DNA from: Aristolochia californica
Taxonomy: Eukaryota; Streptophyta; Magnoliopsida; Piperales; Aristolochiaceae
NCBI GenBank assembly: GCA_029961685.1
Contig: JARWKL010000008.1
Location: 3,784,501 to 3,848,500 of the forward strand
Direction: 5' to 3'
DNA: 64,000 bases
Within the stretch, counting starts at the first letter, position 1, and every line of letters begins with the position of its first letter. Position numbers and translations under genes: made by a program. Positions 25,301-32,299 of the stretch are shown here, piece by piece. Below the pieces are notes generated by a model. That model was not told the DNA's origin, did no database searches, and worked only from the letters and a program-made list of their open reading frames with translations.

Positions 25301-27901
25301 ATGTTCTTATGAGGTGTCCTTATCAGGATAACTAGAAGTAGTCGGTTTCTCTTAATTTATTGACGTATTGTCTACATGCTAAAGCACCTTCATCTTTCTG
25401 TAACCTATAAAACAATTAGTGTGGATGTTCTTATGAGGTGTCCTTATCCGGAAAACAAGTAGTCGTTTGATTTCTCTTAATTTATTTAGGCATTGTCTAC
25501 ATGCTAAAGCACCTTCCATCTTTCTGTAACCTATGAAGTTAATGAGAATTTTATTGCTATTCTATTAGGAATTCTTGCTTGAGAAGAAACTTGAAAGATG
25601 ATTGTAGATAATTCTTATGAGATGTCCTTACCAGGTAGGAGTATTTGTTGATTCTCTTATTCTATTTAGGTGTTGTCTATGTCTGTAATACCACAAGTGT
25701 GTTTATTGCTGTAATGTAGTTCAGTTTTTTGTGTGTCCTTGCAGTTGGTTCTAGTTTTTGGTTGCTGTTATTTAGCTTCAACTGTTTATGAGGTGTCCTT
25801 CGGGAGAGCATATAGTTGGTTACTCCTAAACTGAATAAGATGTTGGCTTTTCTATAAATCCATGCTGGTGTCAAGAAGTGTCATGCTTATATGAGATGTA
25901 CTTGTCAAGATATGAGTGTGGTTGATTTCTCTTTAACTATTTAGGTTTTGGTCGTGTTGGTAAAGTCCATGCTGGGTTTTACCGTAGTGACCTTGCACTG
26001 TTTTTGGTGCAATTAATTTTGTGGATTTTGCTTCTGCTGTTCATGAAGTGTCCTTATAGGGTATTTGTCTTTGGTTACTCTTGTCCTGACTAGATATTGG
26101 TGCTATGCCAATAAGTCCAAGGTGTGTTTATCAATATAACCTCAACAAAGTTTTAGGTTTATTCTACTTATATTATAAGTTGCATAATGTCTAGATGTAT
26201 TCTACATGCTTTCTTTCTACCCTTTTGGATGTACTGCCAACCATATTGAATTTCTCTCTATTTTTGGTTGTTTCTCGGCTTGCCAAGCTTCAGAATAAGC
26301 TTCAGAATCTTTTACCTGATTCTGGTTCATGTAATCAATAGTAAAGGTAAATATGCAGGATATAGGTTATCGTGCTTGAAGTATGTCTATGATATTCTTA
26401 TGTTTGAAAAGAAAAGAACGATTAAAATTGTATTATTGTTTCTAGAAGTGTTTAGAGGCTTCTTGTAGAAGACTGGGCTCTTAGATAAGAAGACGCTATG
26501 AAAACATGTAGGGCTTTGGGATTGGTATAAAAAGTTGTCCTTTTCGTGATAGACTCTGGGTAATTCATGTGTTTGAGAGTACCTTTGAATTGTAGATCAT
26601 CTTCATCTCCAGTAATTTGATAAGAGTGATTAGTAGAGGAGATGGTGCAATGGAACTCCTAGTGTATATTCTAGTTTTTTGCTTATATTATTTCAAAAGT
26701 TCAATTTGCGATGGATGATTACTGTCCAAGTTTAAATCCTGCTGGACTGTAATATCGCTAAATTTATCCAATATCTTCTTTGAGGCTTTTTCTTGCAATG
26801 TCTCATATTCCTGCAATTTGTCTCCTCAGGATGCGTGGCAGGAAGTTGACCCAGATGAACTGTCATATGAGGTAAACATTAGCAATTTGTGTGATATATT
26901 ATAAGCTTCCATTTTTAAACAAACAAAAAAAATTGCTTCTTCATTTCAGGAGTTGCTTGCACTAGGGGATGTAGTAGGAACTGAGAGCAGAGGACTGTCT
27001 GCAGAGACAATTGCTTCTTTACCTTCAGTTACATATAAAGCTACCCAAGATGGGATCACTGATCAGTTTGTACACCCTTCAGAGTTTTCCTTCAGTTTAT
27101 TTAGTTAATAGTTCTGATGTCATCAGTAATGCTGTTTGTATTTTTCATAATATAGGTGTGTCATTTGTCGACTGGAGTATGAGGATGATGAATCCCTTGT
27201 CAACCTTTCATGCAAGCATTTGTACCATCCTGAGTGCATAAACAACTGGCTTCAAATAAATAAGGTATAATATTTTTTTTGAAAAGGGAATAAGGTATAA
27301 CATTTAAAAAAGGTACTTTATTAATGCATGGCATTCTATATATCTGCTTTCTCCTCATTCTTCAAAAACCCACCCCAGACATGGACCTAAATAAACATGA
27401 AATTATTGTACTCTCTGCGTGACATCGCCAAATTGTTGTCAGAAATGGAAATACCAAATTGTGATCTTTTTGTGTATTTTAGTCGTGCAACTGAAATCAT
27501 AGCACTAACTGTCGGGGTGGTTGCTGAGATTAAATGAATCACCTTGGACAGTCTGTTATTCTTCTTCCTTATGATCATCATCATCATTATCATTGTTCTA
27601 ATCCTTTTCTAAATCCCTGTTAATGTAGGGTTTCAAAATTTTAGTCCTTTTCTGTCATTCTTATCCATCAGTTCCTAGCTTCATTACTAGTTTGCCCAAG
27701 CCAAAAGGGTGTTTGGGTTATGTTACTTCAAAAAAAAAAAAAAACAAAAAAAAAGGTTTATGTTAGCTGTCGACTAACAATCTATGCAGTTTGTTAGCAG
27801 TTGGTACATGGCTTTCCTCCTTCCTCACCTCTAACATTTTCAATGTTGCCCAGGTTTGCCCTGTTTGCAGTGCGGAAGTATCCACTTCAGAGAGCAGCTA
27901 G
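4374..27901 (+). CDS. BBR: E3 ubiquitin-protein ligase, BIG BROTHER-related type (RING-H2)
   Basis: Coding exons: 4374-4556, 4692-4995, 5095-5138, 26830-26871, 26950-27065, 27156-27264, 27854-27901 (846 nt, 281 aa); all junctions are GT-AG and in phase. The protein has a Ser-rich N-terminus, [19 protein letters not shown] (about 45-62), an acidic middle ([21 protein letters not shown]), the conserved block [20 protein letters not shown] (178-197), and a C-terminal RING-H2 from C231: CVIC..., [13 protein letters not shown]. All eight zinc ligands are present in a C-X2-C-X14-C-X-H-X2-H-X2-C-X10-C-X2-C spacing. RING-H2 proteins recruit ubiquitin-loaded E2 and pass ubiquitin to a substrate; BIG BROTHER itself limits plant organ growth, and this paralogue's substrates are inferred, not seen. 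Slightly shorter than my memory of the Arabidopsis protein. Intron 3 is 21.7 kb and full of retroelements; a small insertion duplicates the exon-6 splice donor. Confidence 0.94.
5279..5455. repeat. 82-bp tandem duplication
   Basis: Two almost identical 82-bp units start at 5279 and 5361 (TATTATGGA...CAGGACAACTG), followed by the first bases of a third at 5443. Only one or two differences were seen between units, suggesting a recent duplication. No function is suggested. Confidence 0.9.
5776..8487 (-). pseudogene. LINE-1 element (L1-type), 3' portion: RT, zf-RVT, RNase H
   Basis: Minus-strand LINE remnant. From its 5' side: linker [14 protein letters not shown] then [19 protein letters not shown] (8470-8340), RT with FADDTF-like core near 7870, RT thumb [19 protein letters not shown] near 7590, zf-RVT near 6624-6950, RNase H start [15 protein letters not shown] near 6240, then an oligo(T) at 5776-5783 (poly(A) of the minus strand). 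Many stops. Its 5' part resumes at 13224, beyond Copia-C, which inserted into it. No target duplication was recognised. Confidence 0.8.
8483..8487. repeat. Target-site duplication of Copia-C, left copy (TCATG)
   Basis: TCATG directly precedes the left LTR; the same five bases follow the right LTR at 13224-13228. Confidence 0.85.
8488..8780 (-). repeat. Copia-C 3' LTR
   Basis: 293 bp, + strand TGATAGAAGG ... TTGCTGATA. Two copies of a TATTCTAGACTCTTCT-like block lie within it. Adjoins the polypurine tract (CCCCCGGGCG on +). Confidence 0.92.
8645..9447 (-). pseudogene. Copia-C RNase H domain
   Basis: Encodes [12 protein letters not shown], then the RNase H core with [52 protein letters not shown] and DVFTKPL. 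The D, E and D catalytic positions are visible. A one-base deletion near 9447 puts it out of frame with the RT domain upstream. The open part runs into the LTR. Confidence 0.88.
9403..10230 (-). pseudogene. Copia-C reverse transcriptase domain
   Basis: RVT_2-type [86 protein letters not shown] (YVDD catalytic box), [12 protein letters not shown]. Separated from integrase by a TGA where the family usually has Trp (10231-10233), and from RNase H by a frameshift near 9447. Confidence 0.9.
10231..11658 (-). pseudogene. Copia-C integrase
   Basis: About 475 open codons. GAG-pre-integrase motif [10 protein letters not shown] and zinc-binding [13 protein letters not shown] precede the core: FADVWGPAP (first D), [10 protein letters not shown] (second D), [13 protein letters not shown] (E), then [16 protein letters not shown] and the copia box [17 protein letters not shown] low-complexity Pro/Ser linker follows. 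The frame ends in a premature stop just before RT. Confidence 0.92.
11659..12930 (-). pseudogene. Copia-C gag and protease, broken
   Basis: Gag starts near 12850 (core [20 protein letters not shown], then an in-frame stop) and ends in an Arg/Gly-rich stretch ([15 protein letters not shown]) and the CCHC knuckle [14 protein letters not shown] (about 12059-12103). Protease starts [13 protein letters not shown] near 11940: the usual D-S/T-G catalytic triplet is D-S-V here. Several frames are used, so it is frameshifted. Confidence 0.8.
12931..13223 (-). repeat. Copia-C 5' LTR
   Basis: 293 bp, the same length as the left copy; differences cluster in the last 100 bp. Flanked on the inside by the primer-binding site and on the outside by TCATG (13224-13228). 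Confidence 0.92.
13224..13600 (-). pseudogene. LINE-1 element, 5' portion: endonuclease fragment
   Basis: Continuation of LINE-1 past Copia-C. The minus strand reads [44 protein letters not shown] and [15 protein letters not shown], the C-terminal half of an apurinic-like endonuclease of L1 elements. It is cut at 13600 where the Copia-D LTR starts. Contains an expanded oligo(T) tract at 13530-13550. Confidence 0.72.
13601..14170 (+). repeat. Copia-D LTR, with internal minisatellite and LINE insertion
   Basis: Starts TGTTGGAAGA at 13601 and ends AAATTCAACA at 14170, followed directly by TGGTATCAGAGC. Its first 55 bp are duplicated in tandem (13601 and 13656). It then has three 21-bp units (CCCAAGCCCATAAGATATGGA type) at about 13670-13732 and two CCCACCATGATCAC units. 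A 103-bp LINE tail is inserted at 13805. The last ~260 bp match the solo LTR at 24094-24395, so the two are one family. Confidence 0.72.
13790..13922 (+). mobile_element. LINE-2: 103-bp 5'-truncated LINE tail with 15-bp target duplication
   Basis: AAGTCTTACACAATA occurs at 13790-13804 and again at 13908-13922. The 103 bp between encode only the end of a LINE RNase H ([18 protein letters not shown], nearly identical to the end of LINE-4 at 44.1 kb) and the 3' untranslated tail ending in a T/A-rich run. A textbook severe 5' truncation. Confidence 0.9.
14171..14707 (+). other. Copia-D primer-binding site and leader remnant
   Basis: TGGTATCAGAGCAGG at 14171 followed by non-coding leader. No gag is recognised before the sequence switches to minus-strand pol of Copia-E at about 14708. 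Copia-D is therefore only an LTR plus leader. Confidence 0.55.
14708..16299 (-). pseudogene. Copia-E pol, 3' part: RT and RNase H, degenerate
   Basis: Minus strand. RT N-terminal part ([30 protein letters not shown]) at 15979-16275; YVDD box in reverse near 15630; RNase H with [25 protein letters not shown] near 14880-14960; C-terminal [11 protein letters not shown] near 14750. Numerous stops. It joins the integrase-gag part at 18799 once LINE-3 is removed. No 3' LTR is recognised to its left. Confidence 0.75.
16278..18821 (+). mobile_element. LINE-3 insertion in Copia-E, with 21-22 bp target duplication
   Basis: Target copies are 16278-16299 and 18799-18821 (AATCAAAGCAAA, one substitution, AAACT, then GAAA; one extra T in the right copy). 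The LINE body is + strand and 5'-truncated: zf-RVT-like [17 protein letters not shown] near 16340, RNase H start KLNFDDHFW near 16740, then after the solo LTR RNase [15 protein letters not shown] and [13 protein letters not shown] (near 18440-18710), and a poly(A) AAAAAACAAAAA. About 0.9 kb of LINE is interrupted by a 1.6-kb solo LTR. Confidence 0.85.
16844..18434 (+). repeat. Solo LTR (1,591 bp) of the TGATCGATCA family, copy 1
   Basis: Begins TGTTGACCG, ends GGGCCTACA, and interrupts the LINE-3 RNase H frame; removing it restores alignment of the flanks. The left flank has CTATT, the right CTT, so a 5-bp duplication with a 2-bp loss is likely. The U3 (17280-17720) has about a dozen TGATCGATCA-like motifs, followed by TATAAATACCCCACCAAA near 17768 and a U5 ending AATTCACCCCCTTCTTGAGAAG. 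Its match to the 5' LTR of Copia-H (60001-62498) identifies the family as copia. Confidence 0.85.
19485..19945 (+). mobile_element. TRIM-1: complete terminal-repeat retrotransposon in miniature
   Basis: 451-bp element (19490-19940) with 118-bp LTRs at 19490-19607 and 19823-19940, a primer-binding site TGGTATCAGAGTA at 19608, a polypurine tract GAGGGGGAA before the 3' LTR, no coding capacity, and a perfect TGGGG duplication at 19485-19489 and 19941-19945. These are the hallmarks of TRIMs, which depend on proteins of other elements. It is inserted in Copia-E integrase. Confidence 0.94.
19634..19801 (+). repeat. 41-44 bp tandem repeat inside TRIM-1
   Basis: Four units start GGGCCTACACCTAAA / TGGCCTACACC at 19634, 19675, 19716 and 19758, each ending CCACTTGTAGAGCC plus A-rich bases. 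The related TRIM-3 has a single unit, so the array grew within this copy or its lineage. Confidence 0.88.
20301..20587 (-). other. Copia-E degenerate stretch between protease and integrase
   Basis: Lies between recognisable integrase and protease of Copia-E and has the same orientation by context. No clear domain could be read. Confidence 0.4.
20588..21118 (-). repeat. Tandem duplication of the Copia-E protease region
   Basis: Two roughly 265-bp units (20588-20858 and 20855-21118) share GTAGACATACCTGAATTTGC and TTTGAAGAGATTGGAGA at matching positions. The minus strand of each encodes [21 protein letters not shown], then [13 protein letters not shown] (second unit), the start of a copia aspartic protease in which the catalytic Asp is Asn. 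The duplicate is frameshifted. Confidence 0.78.
21119..22490 (-). pseudogene. Copia-E gag
   Basis: Starts near 22490 ([11 protein letters not shown]..., [21 protein letters not shown]) and runs through [13 protein letters not shown] and [12 protein letters not shown] to a zinc-knuckle remnant near 21230-21330 ([14 protein letters not shown], first Cys pair poorly kept). TRIM-2 interrupts it at 21413-21829. Not functional. Confidence 0.8.
21408..21834 (+). mobile_element. TRIM-2: diverged TRIM in Copia-E gag
   Basis: 417 bp (21413-21829): LTRs about 21413-21529 and 21721-21829 share AGGTTGAGTAA, CCTCCTAAGT and ATTTTGGGATGGAACC. The primer-binding site is TGATATCAGAGCAGG at 21530. Flanks ACTTA / ACTTT are a 4-of-5 target duplication. 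Same broad family as TRIM-1 and TRIM-3, but diverged LTRs. An internal 20-bp TAGTTTGTGCTTCCCATGTT unit is duplicated. Confidence 0.85.
22499..22547 (-). mobile_element. Micro-LINE insertion (17 bp) with 16-bp duplication
   Basis: AATAGTCACCAGAATT at 22499-22514 and 22532-22547 flank ATTTTTTTTGAAATGAT. On the minus strand the insert is ATCATTTC followed by poly(A); LINE-5 at 47.2 kb ends CATCATTTC plus poly(A), so this is an extreme 5' truncation of that LINE family. Confidence 0.85.
23002..23322 (-). repeat. Copia-E 5' LTR
   Basis: 321 bp, + strand TGTAAAAATATG ... ATATTTCAACA. Adjoined at 22991-23001 by CTCGGATACCA, a primer-binding site on the minus strand with GG in place of the usual GA-type spacing. 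Defines the right end of Copia-E. Confidence 0.75.
23323..24088. other. Intron sequence without recognisable features
   Basis: AT-rich intronic DNA of the BIG BROTHER-related gene. No domain, terminal repeat or RNA gene seen. Confidence 0.5.
24089..24400 (-). repeat. Solo LTR of the Copia-D family with TACAT duplication
   Basis: 302-bp LTR (24094-24395): + strand TGTTGAATTT ... TTGTTCAACA, flanked by TACAT at 24089-24093 and 24396-24400. Its minus strand matches the Copia-D LTR (AGGTGTTTTAGT, TTAATTATGCTAGGACTT, TAGTTTAATTGTAATTGGA). It lacks internal sequence on either side, so it arose by LTR-LTR recombination. Confidence 0.93.
24858..25126 (-). repeat. LTR-like insertion between 11-bp direct repeats
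   Basis: TGAGAAACAAT occurs at 24858-24868 and 25116-25126. The segment between ends ATAATTCAACA and resembles the Copia-E LTR in layout (TGTAAAAATTGAAGATAGAAGAG at 24908, purine-rich block, TATA-like TATTTAATTAAG). Possibly a solo LTR with an unusual left end. No 5-bp target duplication was found. Confidence 0.4.
25190..26130 (+). repeat. Diverged tandem repeat with TTATGAGGTGTCCTTAT core
   Basis: At least six units, beginning near 25301, 25425, 25611, 25787, 25885 and 26033, share an (A/G)TTCTTATGAGGTGTCCTTAT-like start followed by GATTTCTCTTAATTTATTTAGG and GTTGTCTAC. Units 1 and 2 are about 124 bp apart and most alike; later ones are diverged and 100-190 bp apart. No coding potential; within intron 3 just before exon 4. 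Confidence 0.72.
26131..26829. other. Intron 3 end, no element recognised
   Basis: Unique-looking AT-rich sequence ending in a pyrimidine-rich acceptor tract (TTGTCTCCTCAG at 26829). Confidence 0.5.
27259..27300 (-). mobile_element. Micro-LINE insertion that duplicates the exon-6 splice donor
   Basis: AATAAGGTATAA at 27259-27270 spans the end of exon 6 (AAG|GTATAA) and is repeated at 27289-27300 after an 18-bp insert TATTTTTTTTGAAAAGGG (minus strand CCCTTTTC plus poly(A)). Two potential donors now stand 30 bp apart. Using the second would read GTA TAA after Lys and end the protein before the last RING cysteine pair. Confidence 0.8.
27712..27765 (+). mobile_element. Micro-LINE insertion: CTTC plus A-rich tail
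   Basis: TGGGTTATGTTA (27714-27725) and AGGTTTATGTTA (27754-27765) flank CTTC followed by a 15-A run, C and a 9-A run. Two mismatches make the duplication slightly less certain than the others. Confidence 0.6.
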
Positions 27902-28651
27902 CAGGGAAGTTTGTGGGTGTTGAGCCCCTGAACGAAGCACCTTAATTTGACTTGCTTCTTATATTTTTCCTAGATAGAGATCTTGGTTTAATTCATGTCA
28001 TGCCAAAATATGTAGTTGTTACTCATATATACACATATATGGTTAGAGACGCTTTCCTCATTCTAAGCATTTGTTGCCATTTAAATAGCTAATAATTCAT
28101 GTCATCGAGAGCATGCACCATTGGGCCAATGCTAGGAAGTTTGGACCTGCAGTTGTGTGTGTGTGTATCTATCTTTTGTATTTACTTGTGTACCAAATGG
28201 TAAGATGGGTAGTTGAAGAAACAAAGTGAACAACTATAGAAATTATTAAAGTGTAAAAATATAAAAATAATAAAAATATGACCACTATATACAAAGCTAG
28301 AAGGTTTTGAAAGGACCTATGAAATGATAAAAAAAATTATAATATTCCTAATTTTAAATTAACTAAAAACTAGAAAGGATTTGAAAAAAAATATACATTG
28401 TTCATAACTTAAAACTCTTCATATTTTAAAATCATTGCATTATTGTCTCCTTATCAATACCATCAAACACATCTTTTCAATACATGTCTCCAAATTGACA
28501 TTCACCTATTGAATTCCTATTTTATTGTAATTATATGATTTTTCGCAATTTTCATAGTAGAGAATGCCTTACAACAACAGTTGTTAGCAATTAACAGTTG
28601 TTAGCAATTGGTGTTATCGATGCCAATGTTAGCAATTGGTGATGTCAATGT
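27902..28651 (+). other. 3' untranslated and downstream region of the BIG BROTHER-related gene
   Basis: Follows the stop TAG (27899-27901). Probably transcribed for the first 150-300 bp. Includes a short GT run near 28155. A clear single poly(A) signal could not be chosen. The last part has AGCAATTGGTG / AACAGTTGTTAGCAATT repeats before an LTR begins at 28652. Confidence 0.45.
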
Positions 28652-29642
28652 TGTTGATTGAGTGTAGAGTCCCTTCTTGCTTTTGATGTTAAAAAAACTT
28701 CTTAGAATTGATAATTGTAAATGTAAAATTTTAGATACTTTTCCTTCAAGAGACATCAATTTCAAGGTCTAAAGCATTGAATCGATATAAGCTTCTAAAA
28801 GACCTCAAACCTCATGGGAAACCAATAATTCTTGAAGAAGCACCATTAGAAGATGAAGAAAAATTGAAGAATAGAGTTTTAGGAATCACTAAGAAGAATC
28901 CACTACTTCCAAAACTTGAGGTACAATACAAACTTGGAGCTTTAGAACATATTTTGCATTTAAACATGTTTTTTCATAAATACATATACACACTTAATAC
29001 ATGTTAAAGTCACTTAGGTTGACTAATTCTCATGCTTTAAAAGTCTATAAGATGAACTGGCACTGGAATGTTTGATTAACATTTGCCCAATGATCAATCA
29101 ACTAGAAGTGCATATGCCAAAAAATATAAAGCATGATCGATCAACAAAGGTTGATTGATTGATCATCTAGAACATTACCAATTTGTGCTATAAAACATGA
29201 TCAGTCAACCCACATGGATTGATCGATCAATGTTATCCATGTAAAACAAATTCTTGTTGATTGGTCGATCAACCTTTGAGACTGCTCGATCATACATAAC
29301 TTTGTTGGTAAGGGACATAAAACATGATCGATCATAGGAAGGTCATTGATCGACCATATTTGTAATGCACTGTTAGAAGGAATTCAAATTGATCGATCAT
29401 ACCATGTACATTGATTCATCAATTTAAAATGTCAATGGGAAGATATTGATCGATCATACCATCGATCAATAAGTCATATTCTAATAGAAAAATAGATGTT
29501 ACACCTGATTGATCGATCGTCCACTTTACACTGGTTGATCAGTGTAAACTTAATTTTTTGCAAATGGGCAAACAATGATTAATTTGGCTTTGGAAACTTA
29601 TAAATACCCCACCAAACCTCCTATTGAGAAGTTAATAAGCCT
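28652..29642 (+). repeat. TGATCGATCA-family LTR, copy 2, truncated
   Basis: Begins TGTTGATTGAG, like copies 1 and 3, and carries about 12 TGATCGATCA-type motifs between 29070 and 29530 followed by TATAAATACCCCACCAAA near 29597. It stops at 29642, where another LTR starts, so U5 is missing. Same orientation as copy 1. Confidence 0.8.
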
Positions 29643-29689
29643 TGTCGAATTTAGGATCCCATGATAATGAAGTAGATAATCAACACAAG

Positions 29690-29722
<33 letters not shown>

Positions 29723-30175
29723 AGTGTGAGAGAGGAGATGAAGTGGTAAGGGAGAAGATGAACGAGAGGAGTGTGAGAGAGAAGATGAAGTGGTAAGGGA
29801 GAAGATGAACGAGAGGAGTGTGAGAGAGAAGAAGAAAGAAAATGAGATTAAGAGAGGAGGGAGGAGGATTAGGTAAAGTGACGTGCCTAATCCTCCCCTC
29901 AATGTGTATTTATAGTAATGAGAAGAACCATAATTACATCATTACCTTTTACTGTAGGAAAGGAGAGAAAGGGACAAAAAATCAAAGATAAATTACATCA
30001 TGCCACTATACTTTAATCTTAACTTCTAACACTTCCCCTCAAGCTAGGGGAGAGAAAACATCGTAGATACCCATCTTGATGCATATAGTGATCTAAATCT
30101 TGGATTTGATTGGTTTTGTAAGAATATATGTCACATGTCCTTGAAATGAGACATATCTGAGAGATAAGATAGTAG
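29643..30175 (-). repeat. Copia LTR plus internal end, truncated element
   Basis: LTR 29643-30031 (TGTCGAATTT ... CTTCTAACA), then CTTCCCCTCAAGCTAGGGGA, the polypurine tract and last internal bases of a minus-strand copia, to about 30175. The R region has a GA-rich array (29690-29850) with GTGAGAGAG units. The LTR resembles the Copia-F LTR at 49585-49905 in its first 100 bases. The body is missing. Confidence 0.72.
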
Positions 30176-32299
30176 CCTGAAATTTCTCCCGTATAAATCT
30201 CCGTATAAATTCCCGTAAACCCGACCCATCCCTAACCTACCCCAACCCTATTTTATATCCTTGTCTTGTCCGTGGATCAAGTTTGGGTCAGGTTTGAGTC
30301 AGTTTCAGGGTGGGTTTGGAAAAATCCATCCTCGACCTGAAACCTGACGGTTTTTTCTTCCCCACTCTCATCCCCGATTCGAAGGTGAAATTAGAAACCT
30401 ACACCCAAATTGGGTCAGGTCGGGTTCCCCTAAAACCCAAGATGATGTCCACCCTAGGGAGGGTTAGTCAACAAACTGGAAATTTGATCTTGATCTTGAT
30501 CTTCATCTCATACATTTACATGATTTTCGTCTTCGAAATGGGTGTTAGTGTGGACAAGTTCATGTTCGAAATCTTCGAAATAGTGTATTAGTGTGGATAA
30601 GTTTATCTTCATCTTCATCTTCGAAATTTAAAATCATAGATTTTATTAATTATAAAAATGAGTTAATCAAACCAAGTGTTTGAGTTAACAATATTTTAAT
30701 TACCACTATTAAATCACTAATACAATAGAGTAAATAAAAAACAAATATGATTAATGAATAAAAAAGTATTATATTAATAACATAAAATAGATTTTTTAAA
30801 TGGTATTAATTAATAATATATTTTCACAAAATTAAAAGTAATTAATTAATCAAATGCATACTTTAATTATATTTTATTTACCAAAGACTTAAATATGAAG
30901 TTTAATATAGTAATAAAATTGATATAGTGCTGGGTTGCGTCAGGCGCTGAACCGGCGCCACATTAATTTTTTCCTAAGTTAGGAAAATCAAATTTTCCAA
31001 CAGTGTCTTCTTCCCACGACGCCGAAAAACCAGAGATCACGACGAACAGAGAAAATCAATCTAGGCAGCTAATCAAACTCCAACCGAATTTACGGAGCAG
31101 ATCAATACGGCTTGTCCTCAAGCTCGAAAGTAGGGTCTGTATGCCGACATCTCCACCTATGCCCAATTAGTATCCACGATAGCTATGTCCACCCTCTGGA
31201 TGCCCAAAACTGGAGTTTATTTTTATTTTATTTTTAGTTGGCCCAGTTCGAGTTGGCCTGGGTTGACTCGATTCAGTAAGTCCGGTTCGGAGCGTGACTT
31301 AGTGTACTTCGGAAAATTGTAATCGGAAGCCTTCTTCCTCCTTCTGCAGAAATTTCATCGACGGGTCGTTTGCCGTTGTGCTGTCGAGACGAAGGTTGAG
31401 AGGAAATGTCGCCGATGGAGTCTCCTGCTTCTTCGGTAGCGAATCGCAGATCGTTGGGGCTTCGCCGCGTGGAGAGTTTCTGAGACAGAGGGCTCTTGGA
31501 AACCTGTTAAGCTCTGTTTCTTAGCCCCCCGGAATAGAGAACCCTTGCGGAAATTTCACCGACGAAATCTCCTACTTCTTCGGTGGCGAATCATAGTCCG
31601 TTGGGGCTTCGCCGCTTGGAGAGTTTCCTAGACAGAGTGCGGGAGAGAGGAAGAAAAAAAGAAAAATGAGGACGCGCGAGAGAGGGGGGTGCGAGGAGAG
31701 AGAGGGGAAAAGGAAGCGTCGCACGTCCTTCATCTCAAAGAAGATTTAATATGGCCTTCTTTGAGATGAAAGATTTTAAACCGTGGAGATGAAGGACTGC
31801 TTCATCCCCTGCATCCTGATGAAATGTTATCTAACAACTTCAACTGTTAAACTGCATCATGCGGTTGAAGATCATCTAGGACTTCAATGTTGACTAACCC
31901 CCCTAGTGTTTTGTACTTCATCTTTTGCTGGCTTCGTTTCAATAGTGAAGCCCTTCACCCTAAAACAATTCGTATATCCAACCGTGGTTGGGTTTGGTTG
32001 AAAATTTTAAGATCCAATCTAATTCATTTCACGACGTGGATTGGGCGAATTTGGATCCGCTTTTCATTTTTAGAAATCTAAAAAATCATCCTTACTATGT
32101 GCGGGTGAAAAAGGTAGATTCACCTAATTCAATCCATTAATTTGCTTATTTAATAAGGTTTTACGAATTAGATGTGGATTGGGTTTCACTGTAATCCCTC
32201 TTGTTCCGTAACAGGTCAAAAATGGATAAAAATTAAGTTTCGTGTTGGTCTAATAAAATTTCCTGTTTTTATTCTATTGTTCTTAACATATTAACTAAT
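30176..32299. other. Intergenic stretch, mostly unassigned
   Basis: A GGGT/ACCC-rich part (30200-30480) may be an old hAT-like or MITE remnant, but no inverted ends were found. 30600-30930 is very AT-rich. No coding region recognised. Confidence 0.4.
31330..31645. repeat. GC-rich imperfect direct repeat
   Basis: Two units of about 90 bp (around 31400-31495 and 31545-31640) share CTTCTTCGGT, GCGAATC, GTTGGGGCTTCGCCGC and GGAGAGTTTC. This island is much richer in G+C than its surroundings. It may be an old gene or leader duplicate; no consistent reading frame was found. Confidence 0.55.

Larger units (their letters stand above)
5139..26829 (+). other. Giant intron 3 of the BIG BROTHER-related gene (21,691 bp)
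   Basis: Splits the codons just before [14 protein letters not shown]. Donor CCG|GTATTA at 5139; acceptor CTCAG|GATGCG at 26830. Phase 0. Most of its length is retroelement sequence, described below. The gene's other introns are 78-589 bp, so the growth is confined to one intron. Confidence 0.9.

Noticed and set aside
27401..27600. Alternative exon of the RING gene in intron 6
   Set aside because: No in-phase frame with acceptor and donor, and the RING spacing is complete without it.
30200..30480. hAT MITE
   Set aside because: The GGGT/ACCC-rich composition is suggestive, but I found no terminal inverted repeats or 8-bp duplication.
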